Assembly (NCBI GenBank): GCA_900489925.1
Contig: UEHQ01000009.1
Span: 126,598 to 190,597, forward strand
Direction of reading: 5' to 3'
Origin: Hyphomicrobiales bacterium
GTDB lineage: Bacteria; Pseudomonadota; Alphaproteobacteria; Rhizobiales; Rhizobiaceae
Length of the DNA stretch: 64,000 nucleotides
A program made the position numbers and the translations under genes. The first letter of the stretch is position 1. Each line of letters opens with the position of its first letter. Positions 1 through 8,055 of this stretch are shown here, one piece after another. A model generated the notes under the pieces. The model was not told the DNA's origin and ran no database searches. It was given only the letters and a program-made list of their open reading frames with translations.

Positions 1-455
1 GCAGCTCGTCGGGCGGCCTTGGCGTCAACGCCTCTGTCGGCGGTGCCAGCGGCATCAACAGCAATACGTCGGTCGGCGGCAGCAGCCGCGGCCTTGGCGT
101 GAGCACGACCGCAAGTGTCGGCGGCTCCAGAGGGGTCAATGCCGATGTTGGCGCGAACGTGGGTGGCAGCAGCCTCGCCACAGCAAAAGCCACCGTTGGT
201 TTGGGTGGGAACACGATTGCGGACGTCGACCTCGGCGTGCCATCAGTAAGCAACCCAACGGGACCCGGCACGTCGGGGCCGGGCACAACGGGCCCGGGAA
301 CGACCGGCAATCCGAAGAACGCGTTGCTCGCCTATGACGACATGTCGTCCGCCGAGCAGGCAAAGATCAAGGTCCGCTGCAAGGACGTCCTGCGCTCAGG
401 CGGCTTCGATGCAAGCTTGGTAAAGCTCTGCAAGATGGTCATCGCCATGCGCTGA
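1..455 (+). CDS. Gly/Ser-repeat protein, 5' end outside the window
   Basis: The frame is open from base 3 to the TGA at 453-455, so the gene begins before the window. A GTG at base 99 could pass as a start, but the same repeat pattern continues upstream of it, so it is probably internal. The first 80 or so residues are low-complexity repeats built on S-V-G-G-x-x-x-G and G-L-G-V. Then comes a linker with three GPGT(S/T) units, and then a compact C-terminal domain of about 45 residues with two Cys (RCKDVL and KLCKMV). The layout suggests an exported or surface protein with a small folded C-terminus, but no signal peptide is visible because the start is missing. I do not recognise the family. 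It is convergent with the fds operon. Confidence 0.7.
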   Translation, partial: SSSGGLGVNASVGGASGINSNTSVGGSSRGLGVSTTASVGGSRGVNADVGANVGGSSLATAKATVGLGGNTIADVDLGVPSVSNPTGPGTSGPGTTGPGTTGNPKNALLAYDDMSSAEQAKIKVRCKDVLRSGGFDASLVKLCKMVIAMR

Positions 456-462
456 TTGAGGA

Positions 463-484
463 AAGCGCCGGCTTGCCGGCGCTT
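463..484 (+). terminator. Hairpin between converging genes
   Basis: AAGCGCCGG-CTTG-CCGGCGCTT forms a perfect 9-bp stem 8 bases after the stop of the repeat protein, followed by a moderately T-rich tail. It lies between two converging genes and could serve both; the tail is better on the plus strand. Confidence 0.6.
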
Positions 485-514
485 CTCCGATTTCTGTCTT
501 GCGCTTGGGATTGG

Positions 515-739
515 CTATTCCGGGCGACGGATCAGCGTTGCAGCCTGCACCACCAGCGGGTTCAGTCCGTTGTCGTCACGCTCCAGTATCTCGAAAAGCT
601 GGCGCCGCATGCGCGGCTCCCAGAATTTATTGATGTGGGAAGCCACCCCCGGCACCGCTTCATCCTCGGGTTGCGTCTTGAAGAACGTCGCGATCTGGTT
701 GGCCATGTGGACGAGCTTGGTCTGGGTATCATGCGACAT
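515..739 (-). CDS. fdsD: NAD-dependent formate dehydrogenase, delta subunit
   Basis: A 74-residue protein, the usual size for FdsD, starting MSHDTQTKLVHMANQIATFF, with a conserved W-E-P-R-M core. FdsD is a small cofactor-free protein needed with FdhD for active FdsABG in Rhodobacter and Cupriavidus-type enzymes. It is the last gene of the cluster and its start overlaps the end of fdhD by 11 bases, so translation is probably coupled. Family assignment rests on sequence pattern and position. Confidence 0.9.
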   Translation of the reverse strand: MSHDTQTKLVHMANQIATFFKTQPEDEAVPGVASHINKFWEPRMRRQLFEILERDDNGLNPLVVQAATLIRRPE

Positions 740-1556
740 CGGAAATATGTCCCGGCTGGATGCGGTGCGAATGGGTGAAAATCTCGAAATCCTCGCCGCG
801 AACGAGAGCGATCAAGGTCATCCCCGCCTGCTCGGCGGTGCGGATCGCAAGCGCCGTCGGCGCGGAGATGGCGATCAGCACAGGGCTGCCGAGAATGGCA
901 GCCTTCTGGACCATCTCAACAGACAAACGGCTGGTGACGGCAACGACGCCCGCTCCGCCTGAAAGGCCCAGATGAACAACCGCGCCGCAAAGCTTGTCGA
1001 GCGCATTGTGCCGCCCGACATCTTCACGCACAGCGACGAGACCCTGGCCGGGAACATAAAAGCCCGCTCCATGGACCGCTCGCGTCTCGCGGTGTAGGGG
1101 CTGCGCTCCATTCAAGAGCGAAATCGCTTCAACGATCTGCTCATGGCTGATCATCATCCCGGCCGCGGACACATCGGGCACGCTACGGACGGCCTGCTCG
1201 ATAGATTCGATGCCACAGAGACCGCAGCCGACCGGGCCCGCCATGCTCCGGCGACGCGCCGTCAACGCGAGGGCAGCCTCATCGACCAGTGAAACCTGCA
1301 CGTCGACGCCCTGCTCGTTCTCGACCACCTCGATCGCCGAGATCTCGTCGCGCCGCCCGATGATCCCTTCCGTGAGGCTGAAGCCGATGGCGAAATCCTC
1401 GAGATCAGCAGGTGTTCCCATCATGACCGCATGCGTCGAACCACCATAGGAGAAGGCTATGGGAACCTCCTCCGGCACGATGCGCTCGCCGGATACCATC
1501 ACACCGCCGCTGCGGGCCGTGCGTCTGACGGCAATCCGGCTTGGCCGCTCGGTCAT
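729..1556 (-). CDS. fdhD: Formate dehydrogenase sulfurtransferase FdhD
   Basis: A 275-residue FdhD (FdsC), the sulfur carrier that passes sulfur from a cysteine desulfurase to the molybdenum cofactor before it is inserted into FdsA. The signature Cys pair is present as G-C-G-L-C-G (C111 and C114). A second family block, VREDVGRHNALDK, lies near residue 180. Its ATG shares one base with the TAA of fdsA (TAATG at 1554-1558), so the two are translationally coupled. It is expected to be cytoplasmic. Confidence 0.95.
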   Translation of the reverse strand: MTERPSRIAVRRTARSGGVMVSGERIVPEEVPIAFSYGGSTHAVMMGTPADLEDFAIGFSLTEGIIGRRDEISAIEVVENEQGVDVQVSLVDEAALALTARRRSMAGPVGCGLCGIESIEQAVRSVPDVSAAGMMISHEQIVEAISLLNGAQPLHRETRAVHGAGFYVPGQGLVAVREDVGRHNALDKLCGAVVHLGLSGGAGVVAVTSRLSVEMVQKAAILGSPVLIAISAPTALAIRTAEQAGMTLIALVRGEDFEIFTHSHRIQPGHISDVA

Positions 1557-4435
1557 TACTCTGCGGCCTCCAGCTTGCCCGATATCCGCCGGCTTTGCCG
1601 AGCCTGCTCGTCATACTCGACCTGCCAGTCGGATGGACCGTTGGAAGGCGAGACCTGCACCGCCGTCACCTTGTACTCGGGGCAATTCGTCGCCCAGTCC
1701 GAGAAGTCCGTCGTGATCACATTGGCCTGCGTATCGGGATGATGGAAGGTGGTGTAGACCACGCCGGGTGAAACGCGGTCGGTGATCAACGCCCTCAGCG
1801 TCGTATCCCCGGATCGGCTCATCAGCTTCACCCAGTCGCCATCACGAATGCCGCGCTGTTCGGCGTCATGAGGATGGATCTCTAGCCGGTCTTCGGAATG
1901 CCAGACGACATTCTCCGTGCGCCGTGTCTGCGCCCCGACATTGTACTGGCTCAGGATACGGCCGGTTGTGAGCAGCAGCGGGAAGCGCGGTCCCGTGCGC
2001 TCGTCGGTAGCGACATATTCGGTACGGATGAACTTGCCCTTCCCGCGCACGAACCCGTCGACATGCATGATCGGCGATCCCTCGGGATGCGCTTCGTTGC
2101 AAGGCCATTGCACGGAGCCCATCTTTTCCAGATAGTCGTAGGACACCATGGCGAAGCTCGGCGTCGTCGCCGCAATCTCATCCATGATCTCGGACGGGTG
2201 CTGGTAACTCCAGGCAAGGCCCATCGCTTGGGCGAGCTTCTGCGTTACTTCCCAGTCGGCATAGCCGTTCTTCGGGCTCATCACCTTGCGCACTCGGTTG
2301 ATGCGGCGCTCGGCATTGGTGAAGGTGCCGTCCTTCTCGAGGAAGCTCGAGCCCGGCAGGAAGACATGGGCGTAGTTCGCGGTCTCGTTCAGGAAGAGGT
2401 CGTGGACGACCACGCATTCCATCGCCGCCAGGCCTGCCGCCACATGCTTGGTATCGGGATCGGACTGCAAGATATCCTCGCCCTGGACATAGAGTCCCTT
2501 GAAGGAGCCATCGACGGCGGCATCCAGCATGTTGGGAATGCGCAAGCCCGGCTCGTCGCTGATCTTCACGCCCCAGAGCTTCTCGAAGATATCGCGGGTC
2601 GCATCGTCGGAGACGTGGCGATAGCCCGGCAGTTCGTGCGGGAAGGAGCCCATGTCGCAGGAGCCCTGCACGTTGTTCTGGCCGCGCAGCGGGTTCACGC
2701 CCACGCCGGGACGGCCGATATTGCCGGTCACCATCGCCAGGTTGGCGATTGCCATGACCGTCGTTGAGCCCTGGCTGTGCTCGGTCACGCCGAGGCCGTA
2801 ATAGATCGCGCCGTTACCGCCGGTGGCATAAAGACGGGCAGCTCCCCGCAGCAGGTCACAAGGTACACCGGTCAGCGCTTCCGTCGCTTCCGGGCTGTGC
2901 TGCGGCTCGGCGACGAAGGCCGCCCAATCCTCGAATTCGGACCAGTCGCAGCGCTCGCGGATGAAACGCTCATCGAACAGACCCTCGGTGACGATCACAT
3001 GCGCCAGCGAGGTCATGACGGCAACGTTGGTGCCGGGTTTCAGCGGCAAATGATAGGCCGCCTCGACATGTGGCGAGCGCACGATATCGGTGCGGCGCGG
3101 ATCGATGACGATCAGCTTGGCGCCCTGGCGCAGCCGCTTCTTCAGCCGCGAGCCGAAGACCGGGTGCCCATCCGTCGGGTTGGCGCCGATGATGACGACG
3201 ACATCGCTCTTTTCGACACTGTCGAAGTTCTGCGTGCCCGCCGACGTGCCGAAGGCCTGGCCGAGGCCGTAGCCGGTGGGGGAATGGCAGACGCGGGCGC
3301 AGGTGTCGACATTGTTGTTGCCGAAGCCGGCGCGCACCAGCTTCTGCACCAGATAGGTTTCTTCGTTGGTGCAGCGCGAGGAGGTAATGCCGCCGACGGA
3401 ATCCCGACCATACTGATACTGGATGCGGCGGAATTCCGAGGCGACATGTGCAAAAGCCTCGTCCCAGGTCACCTCGCGCCAGGGATCAGTGATCTTCTCG
3501 CGCACCATCGGGTTCAGGATGCGGTCCTTGTGGCTGGAATAGCCGTAGGCAAAGCGGCCCTTGACGCAGGAATGCCCACGGTTCGCCTGTCCGTCCTTCC
3601 ATGGCACCATGCGCACCAGTTCCTCGCCGCGCATCTCCGCCTTGAAGGAGCAGCCGACGCCGCAATAGGCGCAGGTGGTCACCACCGAATGCTCCGGTTG
3701 GCCGATCTCGATCACGGCCTTCTCGGTCAGCGTCGCCGTCGGGCAGGCCTGCACGCAGGCGCCGCAGGAAACGCATTCCGACGAGACGAAATCCTCGTGC
3801 ATGCCGGCCGAAACGCGCGAATCGAAACCGCGCCCCTCGATGGTCAGTGCAAACGTGCCCTGCACTTCCTCGCAGGCCCGCACGCAGCGCGAACAGACGA
3901 TGCATTTCGCCGGATCGAAGGTGAAATAGGGATTGCTTTCGTCCTTTGGCGCCCATTTGGCATTGAGCCCGCCATTGTCTCGCGCCTTGACATGGTTGTC
4001 GCCGTCATAGCCGTAGCGCACATCGCGTAGGCCGACGGCGCCTGCCATGTCCTGCAGTTCGCAATCGCCATTGGCGGCACAGGTGAGACAGTCGAGCGGA
4101 TGGTCGGAGATATAGAGCTCCATCACACCACGGCGTACGTCCTTTAGCCGGCTAGTCTGGGTCGAGACAACCATCCCCGCCGCGACCGGCGTGGTGCACG
4201 ATGCCGGAAGGCCGGCCCGCCCCTGGATCTCGACAAGACAGAGCCGGCAGGATCCGAAGGCGTCGATCATGTCGGTGGCGCAGAGCTTCGGGATCTCGAT
4301 ACCCGCATCCATCGACGCGCGCATGACGGAGGTGCCCTCAGGTACGGTCACCTGATTGCCGTCGATGGTGAGCGTCACCATGGTTTCAGAGGAGGAGGCC
4401 GGCGTGCCGTAATCGGTTTCGTGGACGAGAGGCAT
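1556..4435 (-). CDS. fdsA: NAD-dependent formate dehydrogenase, alpha (Mo) subunit
   Basis: A 959-residue catalytic subunit oxidising formate to CO2. In order: an N-terminal [2Fe-2S] ferredoxin domain (C52, C63, C66, C80); a His/Cys segment with CLTCAANGDC near 116-125; two [4Fe-4S] clusters (CIVCSRC near 178-184 and CVSCGAC near 221-227); a further cluster CAYCGVGC near 255-262; then the molybdopterin oxidoreductase domain. The molybdenum ligand should be C383 in A-R-V-C-H-S-P, so this is the cysteine, not the selenocysteine, form. The start has GGAG 8 bases upstream and lies 5 bases after the fdsB stop. An internal Met at residue 19 is a weaker alternative start. Confidence 0.97.
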   Translation of the reverse strand: MPLVHETDYGTPASSSETMVTLTIDGNQVTVPEGTSVMRASMDAGIEIPKLCATDMIDAFGSCRLCLVEIQGRAGLPASCTTPVAAGMVVSTQTSRLKDVRRGVMELYISDHPLDCLTCAANGDCELQDMAGAVGLRDVRYGYDGDNHVKARDNGGLNAKWAPKDESNPYFTFDPAKCIVCSRCVRACEEVQGTFALTIEGRGFDSRVSAGMHEDFVSSECVSCGACVQACPTATLTEKAVIEIGQPEHSVVTTCAYCGVGCSFKAEMRGEELVRMVPWKDGQANRGHSCVKGRFAYGYSSHKDRILNPMVREKITDPWREVTWDEAFAHVASEFRRIQYQYGRDSVGGITSSRCTNEETYLVQKLVRAGFGNNNVDTCARVCHSPTGYGLGQAFGTSAGTQNFDSVEKSDVVVIIGANPTDGHPVFGSRLKKRLRQGAKLIVIDPRRTDIVRSPHVEAAYHLPLKPGTNVAVMTSLAHVIVTEGLFDERFIRERCDWSEFEDWAAFVAEPQHSPEATEALTGVPCDLLRGAARLYATGGNGAIYYGLGVTEHSQGSTTVMAIANLAMVTGNIGRPGVGVNPLRGQNNVQGSCDMGSFPHELPGYRHVSDDATRDIFEKLWGVKISDEPGLRIPNMLDAAVDGSFKGLYVQGEDILQSDPDTKHVAAGLAAMECVVVHDLFLNETANYAHVFLPGSSFLEKDGTFTNAERRINRVRKVMSPKNGYADWEVTQKLAQAMGLAWSYQHPSEIMDEIAATTPSFAMVSYDYLEKMGSVQWPCNEAHPEGSPIMHVDGFVRGKGKFIRTEYVATDERTGPRFPLLLTTGRILSQYNVGAQTRRTENVVWHSEDRLEIHPHDAEQRGIRDGDWVKLMSRSGDTTLRALITDRVSPGVVYTTFHHPDTQANVITTDFSDWATNCPEYKVTAVQVSPSNGPSDWQVEYDEQARQSRRISGKLEAAE

Positions 4436-4440
4436 AGGTC

Positions 4441-5997
4441 TTACTCCGCCGCTTCAATAAGAGGTGTGGGAACGAAATCTTCCGGGAAGTGCGTCATGGC
4501 GCTCATAACAGGATAGGGCGTGAAACCCCCGAGCGCGCAAAGCGAGCCGAACTTCATCGTGTTGCAGAGATCAGCAAGGAGCGCCCGGTTCTTTTCTGGC
4601 TCAATGCCCTTCGCAATCTTGTCGGCTGTTTCCACCCCGCGGGTCGAGCCGATGCGGCAGGGCGTGCACTTGCCGCAGCTTTCGACGGCGCAGAACTCCA
4701 TCGCGAAACGCGCCTGCCTCAGCATGTCGGCACGATCGTCGAAGACGACGATGCCGGCGTGGCCGATCAGCCCGTCCTTGGCTGCGAAGGCTTCATAATC
4801 AAAAGGCGTGTCGAACAGGGCCCGTGGGAAATAGGCGCCCAACGGGCCACCGACCTGCACAGCCTTGACAGGACGGCCAGACGCCGTGCCACCGCCGATG
4901 TCGTCGATGATTTCTCCGAGCGAGAGCCCGAACGCCGTCTCGAACAGGCCGGCATGTTTCACGTTTCCGGCGATCTGCAGCGGGATCGTGCCACGCGAGC
5001 GACCTATGCCGAAATCGCGATAATAAGCCGCTCCCTTCTCCATGATGACGGGGACCGATGCCAGCGAGATCACGTTGTTGATGACGGTCGGACAGTCGAA
5101 CAGGCCTTTGTGCGCCGGCAATGGCGGCTTGGCGCGGACGATACCGCGCTTGCCTTCCAGGCTGTTCAACAGCGCCGTTTCCTCGCCGCAGACATAGGCG
5201 CCGGCACCGGTGCGGACCTCCATATCGAAGGCTTTGCCCGAACCGAGCACGGAGGTGCCGAGAATGCCGGCACTGCGGGCGATGTCGATTGCTCGGGTCA
5301 TCGCCGCGATCGCGTGCGGGTACTCCGAGCGTGTATAGACGAAGCCCTTGGTCGCCCCGGTGGCAAGGCCCGCGATCGCCATCCCTTCGATCAGGACGAA
5401 GGGATCGCCCTCCATGATCATCCGGTCGGCGAAGGTGCCGCTGTCGCCCTCGTCGGCGTTGCAGACGATGTACTTGCGCGCACCCTGTGCGTCGAGCACG
5501 GTCTTCCACTTGATCCCGGTGGGAAAGCCGGCACCACCGCGGCCGCGCAGGCCGGAGTCGGTGACTTCCTTGACAATATCGGCGGCTTGCATGGAGGCTG
5601 CGCGACGCAAACCGGCAAGACCACCATGAGCCTCGTAGTCATCCAGCGACAACGGATCGATCACGCCGCAGCGCGCAAAGGTAAGCCGCGTCTGCCGCTT
5701 CAGGAACGGCAGTTCTTCGACCTCCCCGAGACAGAGCCGGTGATCGCCGCCTGAGATCAGCCCCGCGTCAAAGAGAGCCGCGACGTCGCGGGCCTTTACC
5801 GGGCCATAGCCGATCCGTTTGCCGGCAACTTCGACTTCAACCAGCGGCTCCAGCCAGTGCATGCCACGCGAACCGTTGCGCACGATCTTGGCGTCGAGGC
5901 CGCGATCTGCGATCTCTCGCGCCACCGCATCCGCCACCTTATCCGCGCCGAGCGCCAGCGCTGCCGCATCCCGCGGGACATAGATCCTGACGGTCAT
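4441..5997 (-). CDS. fdsB: NAD-dependent formate dehydrogenase, beta (NADH/FMN) subunit
   Basis: A NuoF-like subunit carrying FMN and the NAD+ site, which passes electrons from the iron-sulfur chain to NAD+. The N-terminal part resembles a thioredoxin-like ferredoxin fold. The G-R-G-G-A-G-F-P-T-G motif near residue 180 binds FMN/NADH, and ESCGKCTPCRIG near the C-terminus carries a [4Fe-4S] cluster. I place the start at the ATG at 5997 (518 aa, MTVRIYVPRD), which overlaps the fdsG stop as ATGA. The frame stays open 29 codons further, but those residues are Arg/Gly-rich and lie inside fdsG. Confidence 0.96.
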   Translation of the reverse strand: MTVRIYVPRDAAALALGADKVADAVAREIADRGLDAKIVRNGSRGMHWLEPLVEVEVAGKRIGYGPVKARDVAALFDAGLISGGDHRLCLGEVEELPFLKRQTRLTFARCGVIDPLSLDDYEAHGGLAGLRRAASMQAADIVKEVTDSGLRGRGGAGFPTGIKWKTVLDAQGARKYIVCNADEGDSGTFADRMIMEGDPFVLIEGMAIAGLATGATKGFVYTRSEYPHAIAAMTRAIDIARSAGILGTSVLGSGKAFDMEVRTGAGAYVCGEETALLNSLEGKRGIVRAKPPLPAHKGLFDCPTVINNVISLASVPVIMEKGAAYYRDFGIGRSRGTIPLQIAGNVKHAGLFETAFGLSLGEIIDDIGGGTASGRPVKAVQVGGPLGAYFPRALFDTPFDYEAFAAKDGLIGHAGIVVFDDRADMLRQARFAMEFCAVESCGKCTPCRIGSTRGVETADKIAKGIEPEKNRALLADLCNTMKFGSLCALGGFTPYPVMSAMTHFPEDFVPTPLIEAAE

Positions 5998-6473
5998 CGG
6001 CGTGCCTCCTCGATCATCTCTTCGATATCGGCGACATCCACCCGGCCATGAACCTCGCCGTCCATCATCGCGGACGGCGAGCACGAACAGAGCCCAAGAC
6101 AGAAGACAGGTTCGAGCGTAATCGCACCATCTGGCGTGGTGCCGTGCCAGTCGATACCGAGCATGGATTTGACGCGTTCGGCCAGCTCGTCGCTGCCCAT
6201 CGACTGGCAGGCCTCGGCCCGACAGAGCTTCAGAACATGCCGTCCAGCGGGATGATCGCGATAGTCATGATAAAACGTAACGACGCCATGCACTTCGGCT
6301 CGCGACAGATTGAGCTCTTCGGCAATGACCGGCAGCGCTTCGCGCGGGACATAGCCGAACTCGTCCTGAATCTCGTGGAGGATCGGCAGCAGTGGGCCTT
6401 CGAGAGATTTCAGATGGTCGATGATGGCGCGTGTGCGCTCAGCGATATCGCTCCTGGCGACATGAATGTTCAT
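5994..6473 (-). CDS. fdsG: NAD-dependent formate dehydrogenase, gamma subunit
   Basis: A NuoE-like [2Fe-2S] subunit of 159 residues. Cluster cysteines are visible in C-R-A-E-A-C-Q-S and V-F-C-L-G-L-C-S-C. The start is the ATG at 6473 (MNIHVARSD), because GGGAGGG sits 6 bases upstream of it. An ATG 24 bases further up would put that Shine-Dalgarno inside the gene. First gene of fdsGBA-fdhD-fdsD; ATGA overlap with fdsB. Expression is probably controlled by the LysR protein encoded just upstream (see the palindrome at 6626-6642). Confidence 0.95.
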   Translation of the reverse strand: MNIHVARSDIAERTRAIIDHLKSLEGPLLPILHEIQDEFGYVPREALPVIAEELNLSRAEVHGVVTFYHDYRDHPAGRHVLKLCRAEACQSMGSDELAERVKSMLGIDWHGTTPDGAITLEPVFCLGLCSCSPSAMMDGEVHGRVDVADIEEMIEEARR

Positions 6474-6569
6474 CAGCAGCCCTCCCACGGCCTGCACATT
6501 ATGCGAAGCAGCTTGGGCGGGCGGGCTCTCTACCGAAACCTGTGGCCGACGAAACCGCTAAGTCAGTTC

Positions 6570-6598
6570 ATTATAGAACTTTCTCAGGCAACGGCGAA
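6570..6598 (-). promoter_or_regulatory. Predicted promoter of the fds operon
   Basis: On the minus strand a perfect TATAAT (6570-6575) follows a weak TTCGCC (6593-6598) with a 17-base spacer. A strong -10 with a poor -35 is typical of activator-dependent promoters. The start site would fall near 6563, giving a leader of about 90 bases. Confidence 0.5.
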
Positions 6599-6625
6599 GC
6601 GATCAATAAGGCTGTTTCGTCAAAC

Positions 6626-6642
6626 GATAGGAAAAACCTATC
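6626..6642 (-). promoter_or_regulatory. LysR-type operator ahead of fds
   Basis: GATAGG-AAAAA-CCTATC is a perfect inverted repeat containing the LysR-family T-N11-A pattern. It overlaps the stop codon of the upstream lysR gene. Its centre is about 71 bp upstream of the predicted fds start site, where LysR activators usually bind. Confidence 0.6.
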
Positions 6643-7534
6643 AAAGGTCCGGTGTTTCGGCGAGGATGCGCGCTTCATGCAGCAGCGCGGAGACCAGCGG
6701 CGTGAAGGGTTCGCGATGCGTGGCGACCAGACCGACCACATGATGCGCCTGCGGCTCGACGATCGGTATCATCCTGATCTCAGCAGGAAAACCAAAGGAT
6801 TTCGCGATGTTACGTGGCATGATGCTCGCCCAGCGGCCGGTCCTGACGTGCGAGAACAGGACGATCATCGAATTCGATTCGAGGGTCGGATGCGCCGTGG
6901 CACCCGCCTCGGCGAGAAGTTGATTGATGATCCGGCGGTTCTGCATGTCCGCCGTCAATAGGCAAAGCCTGATATCACCGAGCTCCTTCCAGGTCACACT
7001 CTCGCGATCGGACAATGGACTGCCAGCAGCGGTGATGAGATTGTAGCGCTCCTCGTACAGCGGCACGCTGGTGACACGGCCGAGCGGCTCGTTCTCGAGA
7101 TAGGTGATGCCGGCATCGATCTCCAGATTCTCCAACATGCTCAGCACCTGCAGGGAGTTGCGGGAGACTATCGAAAACGTCACATCGGGGTGGCGTTCCT
7201 GAAACGGCATGGTGATGCGCGGCAGCATGGCCAGCGCGGTAGGGATGACCGCGATCTTGATATGGCCGGAGAGCCCCTTGCGCGCCGCGCGCATTTCCTC
7301 TCGCATCGTCCGGGCATCGCTGACAATGCGACGTGCCCATTCGAGCACGCGCTGGCCCTCGGGCGTCAACCCTTGAAAGCGGGATCCGCGCTGGACCAGA
7401 ACGACGCCAAGCTGATCTTCAAGCTGGCGGATGGCGGCGGAAAGGCTGGGCTGCGAGACGCCGCACTCTTCGGCGGCGCGGCCGAAATGCTTCTCATTGG
7501 CGAGCGCGATGAAGAATTCCAGCTTGTCGATCAT
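6641..7534 (-). CDS. LysR-family regulator, probable fds activator
   Basis: A 297-residue LysR protein. The N-terminal winged helix-turn-helix is clear (HFGRAAEECGVSQPSLSAAI, about residues 16-35), followed by the linker helix and a periplasmic-binding-like effector domain. Start at 7534 (MIDKLEFFIALANE): GGAGG lies 4-5 bases upstream, and the open frame of 20 further codons lacks family features. It is encoded directly upstream of and co-oriented with fdsG, the arrangement of the FdsR-like activators known beside formate dehydrogenases. The effector may be formate, but nothing in the sequence proves it. An OxyR-like role is unlikely because its Cys pair is not apparent. Confidence 0.9.
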   Translation of the reverse strand: MIDKLEFFIALANEKHFGRAAEECGVSQPSLSAAIRQLEDQLGVVLVQRGSRFQGLTPEGQRVLEWARRIVSDARTMREEMRAARKGLSGHIKIAVIPTALAMLPRITMPFQERHPDVTFSIVSRNSLQVLSMLENLEIDAGITYLENEPLGRVTSVPLYEERYNLITAAGSPLSDRESVTWKELGDIRLCLLTADMQNRRIINQLLAEAGATAHPTLESNSMIVLFSHVRTGRWASIMPRNIAKSFGFPAEIRMIPIVEPQAHHVVGLVATHREPFTPLVSALLHEARILAETPDL

Positions 7535-7609
7535 TCGGCCTCCGCGCCGAACTACGGCACGCGTTATTTTCGCGTCGCTGCATGCGATACGCAAGCCCCG
7601 AGATCAAGC

Positions 7610-7945
7610 CTACTCCGTAGCGGGGACCATGCTGAAGAGCGAGTTCAGGAACGTGATCGTGCTTGGTGTTCCAACGCGATAATAGACAAGGCGTCCATCC
7701 CGCCGCGTCGTGACCAGACCCTCCAGCCGCAGGCGCGCCAATTGCTGCGAAACCATCGCCTGCTGAATGCCCAGGATGTCCTCGATTTGGCCGACGGTCT
7801 TTTCCTCGTCGGCAATGATGCAAAGGATTAGGATCCGAGTGTGATGCGCCAGCGCCTTGAGCAGGTCGCTTGCCTCGCGTGCGCGCGTCGAGAACTTTTG
7901 CAGCTCGTGGCTGCTCGTGCCCTCTCTGGGTGTAGGCAAGTGCAT
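7610..7945 (-). CDS. ArsR-family transcriptional regulator
   Basis: A 111-residue winged-helix repressor: KALAHHTRILILCIIADEE, then VGQIEDILGIQQAMVSQQLARL as the recognition helices, then the wing LVTTRRDGRLVYYRVG. The pattern is closest to the BigR/SqrR-like thiol or sulfide sensors. However, the only cysteine is C42; the C-terminal partner cysteine of that group is absent (the end reads LNSLFSMVPATE). No metal-binding CxC motif is present. It lies 75 bases upstream of the lysR gene on the same strand, so the two may be cotranscribed. Its target is unknown. Confidence 0.85.
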   Translation of the reverse strand: MHLPTPREGTSSHELQKFSTRAREASDLLKALAHHTRILILCIIADEEKTVGQIEDILGIQQAMVSQQLARLRLEGLVTTRRDGRLVYYRVGTPSTITFLNSLFSMVPATE

Positions 7946-7974
7946 ATTTATCTATCTCTAATTGCATAAATAGA

Positions 7975-7990
7975 ATGTCTGAATAGACAT
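7975..7990. promoter_or_regulatory. Perfect inverted repeat upstream of the ArsR gene
   Basis: ATGTCT-GAAT-AGACAT sits 30 bp upstream of the arsR-type start codon in an AT-rich stretch. Size and place suit an autoregulatory operator. Confidence 0.5.
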
Positions 7991-8055
7991 ACTAACATAT
8001 ACGGGTAGAGCGATACTTTGGATCTTCTAAAATGCCAAAAAAAGTCGCAGAGCGA

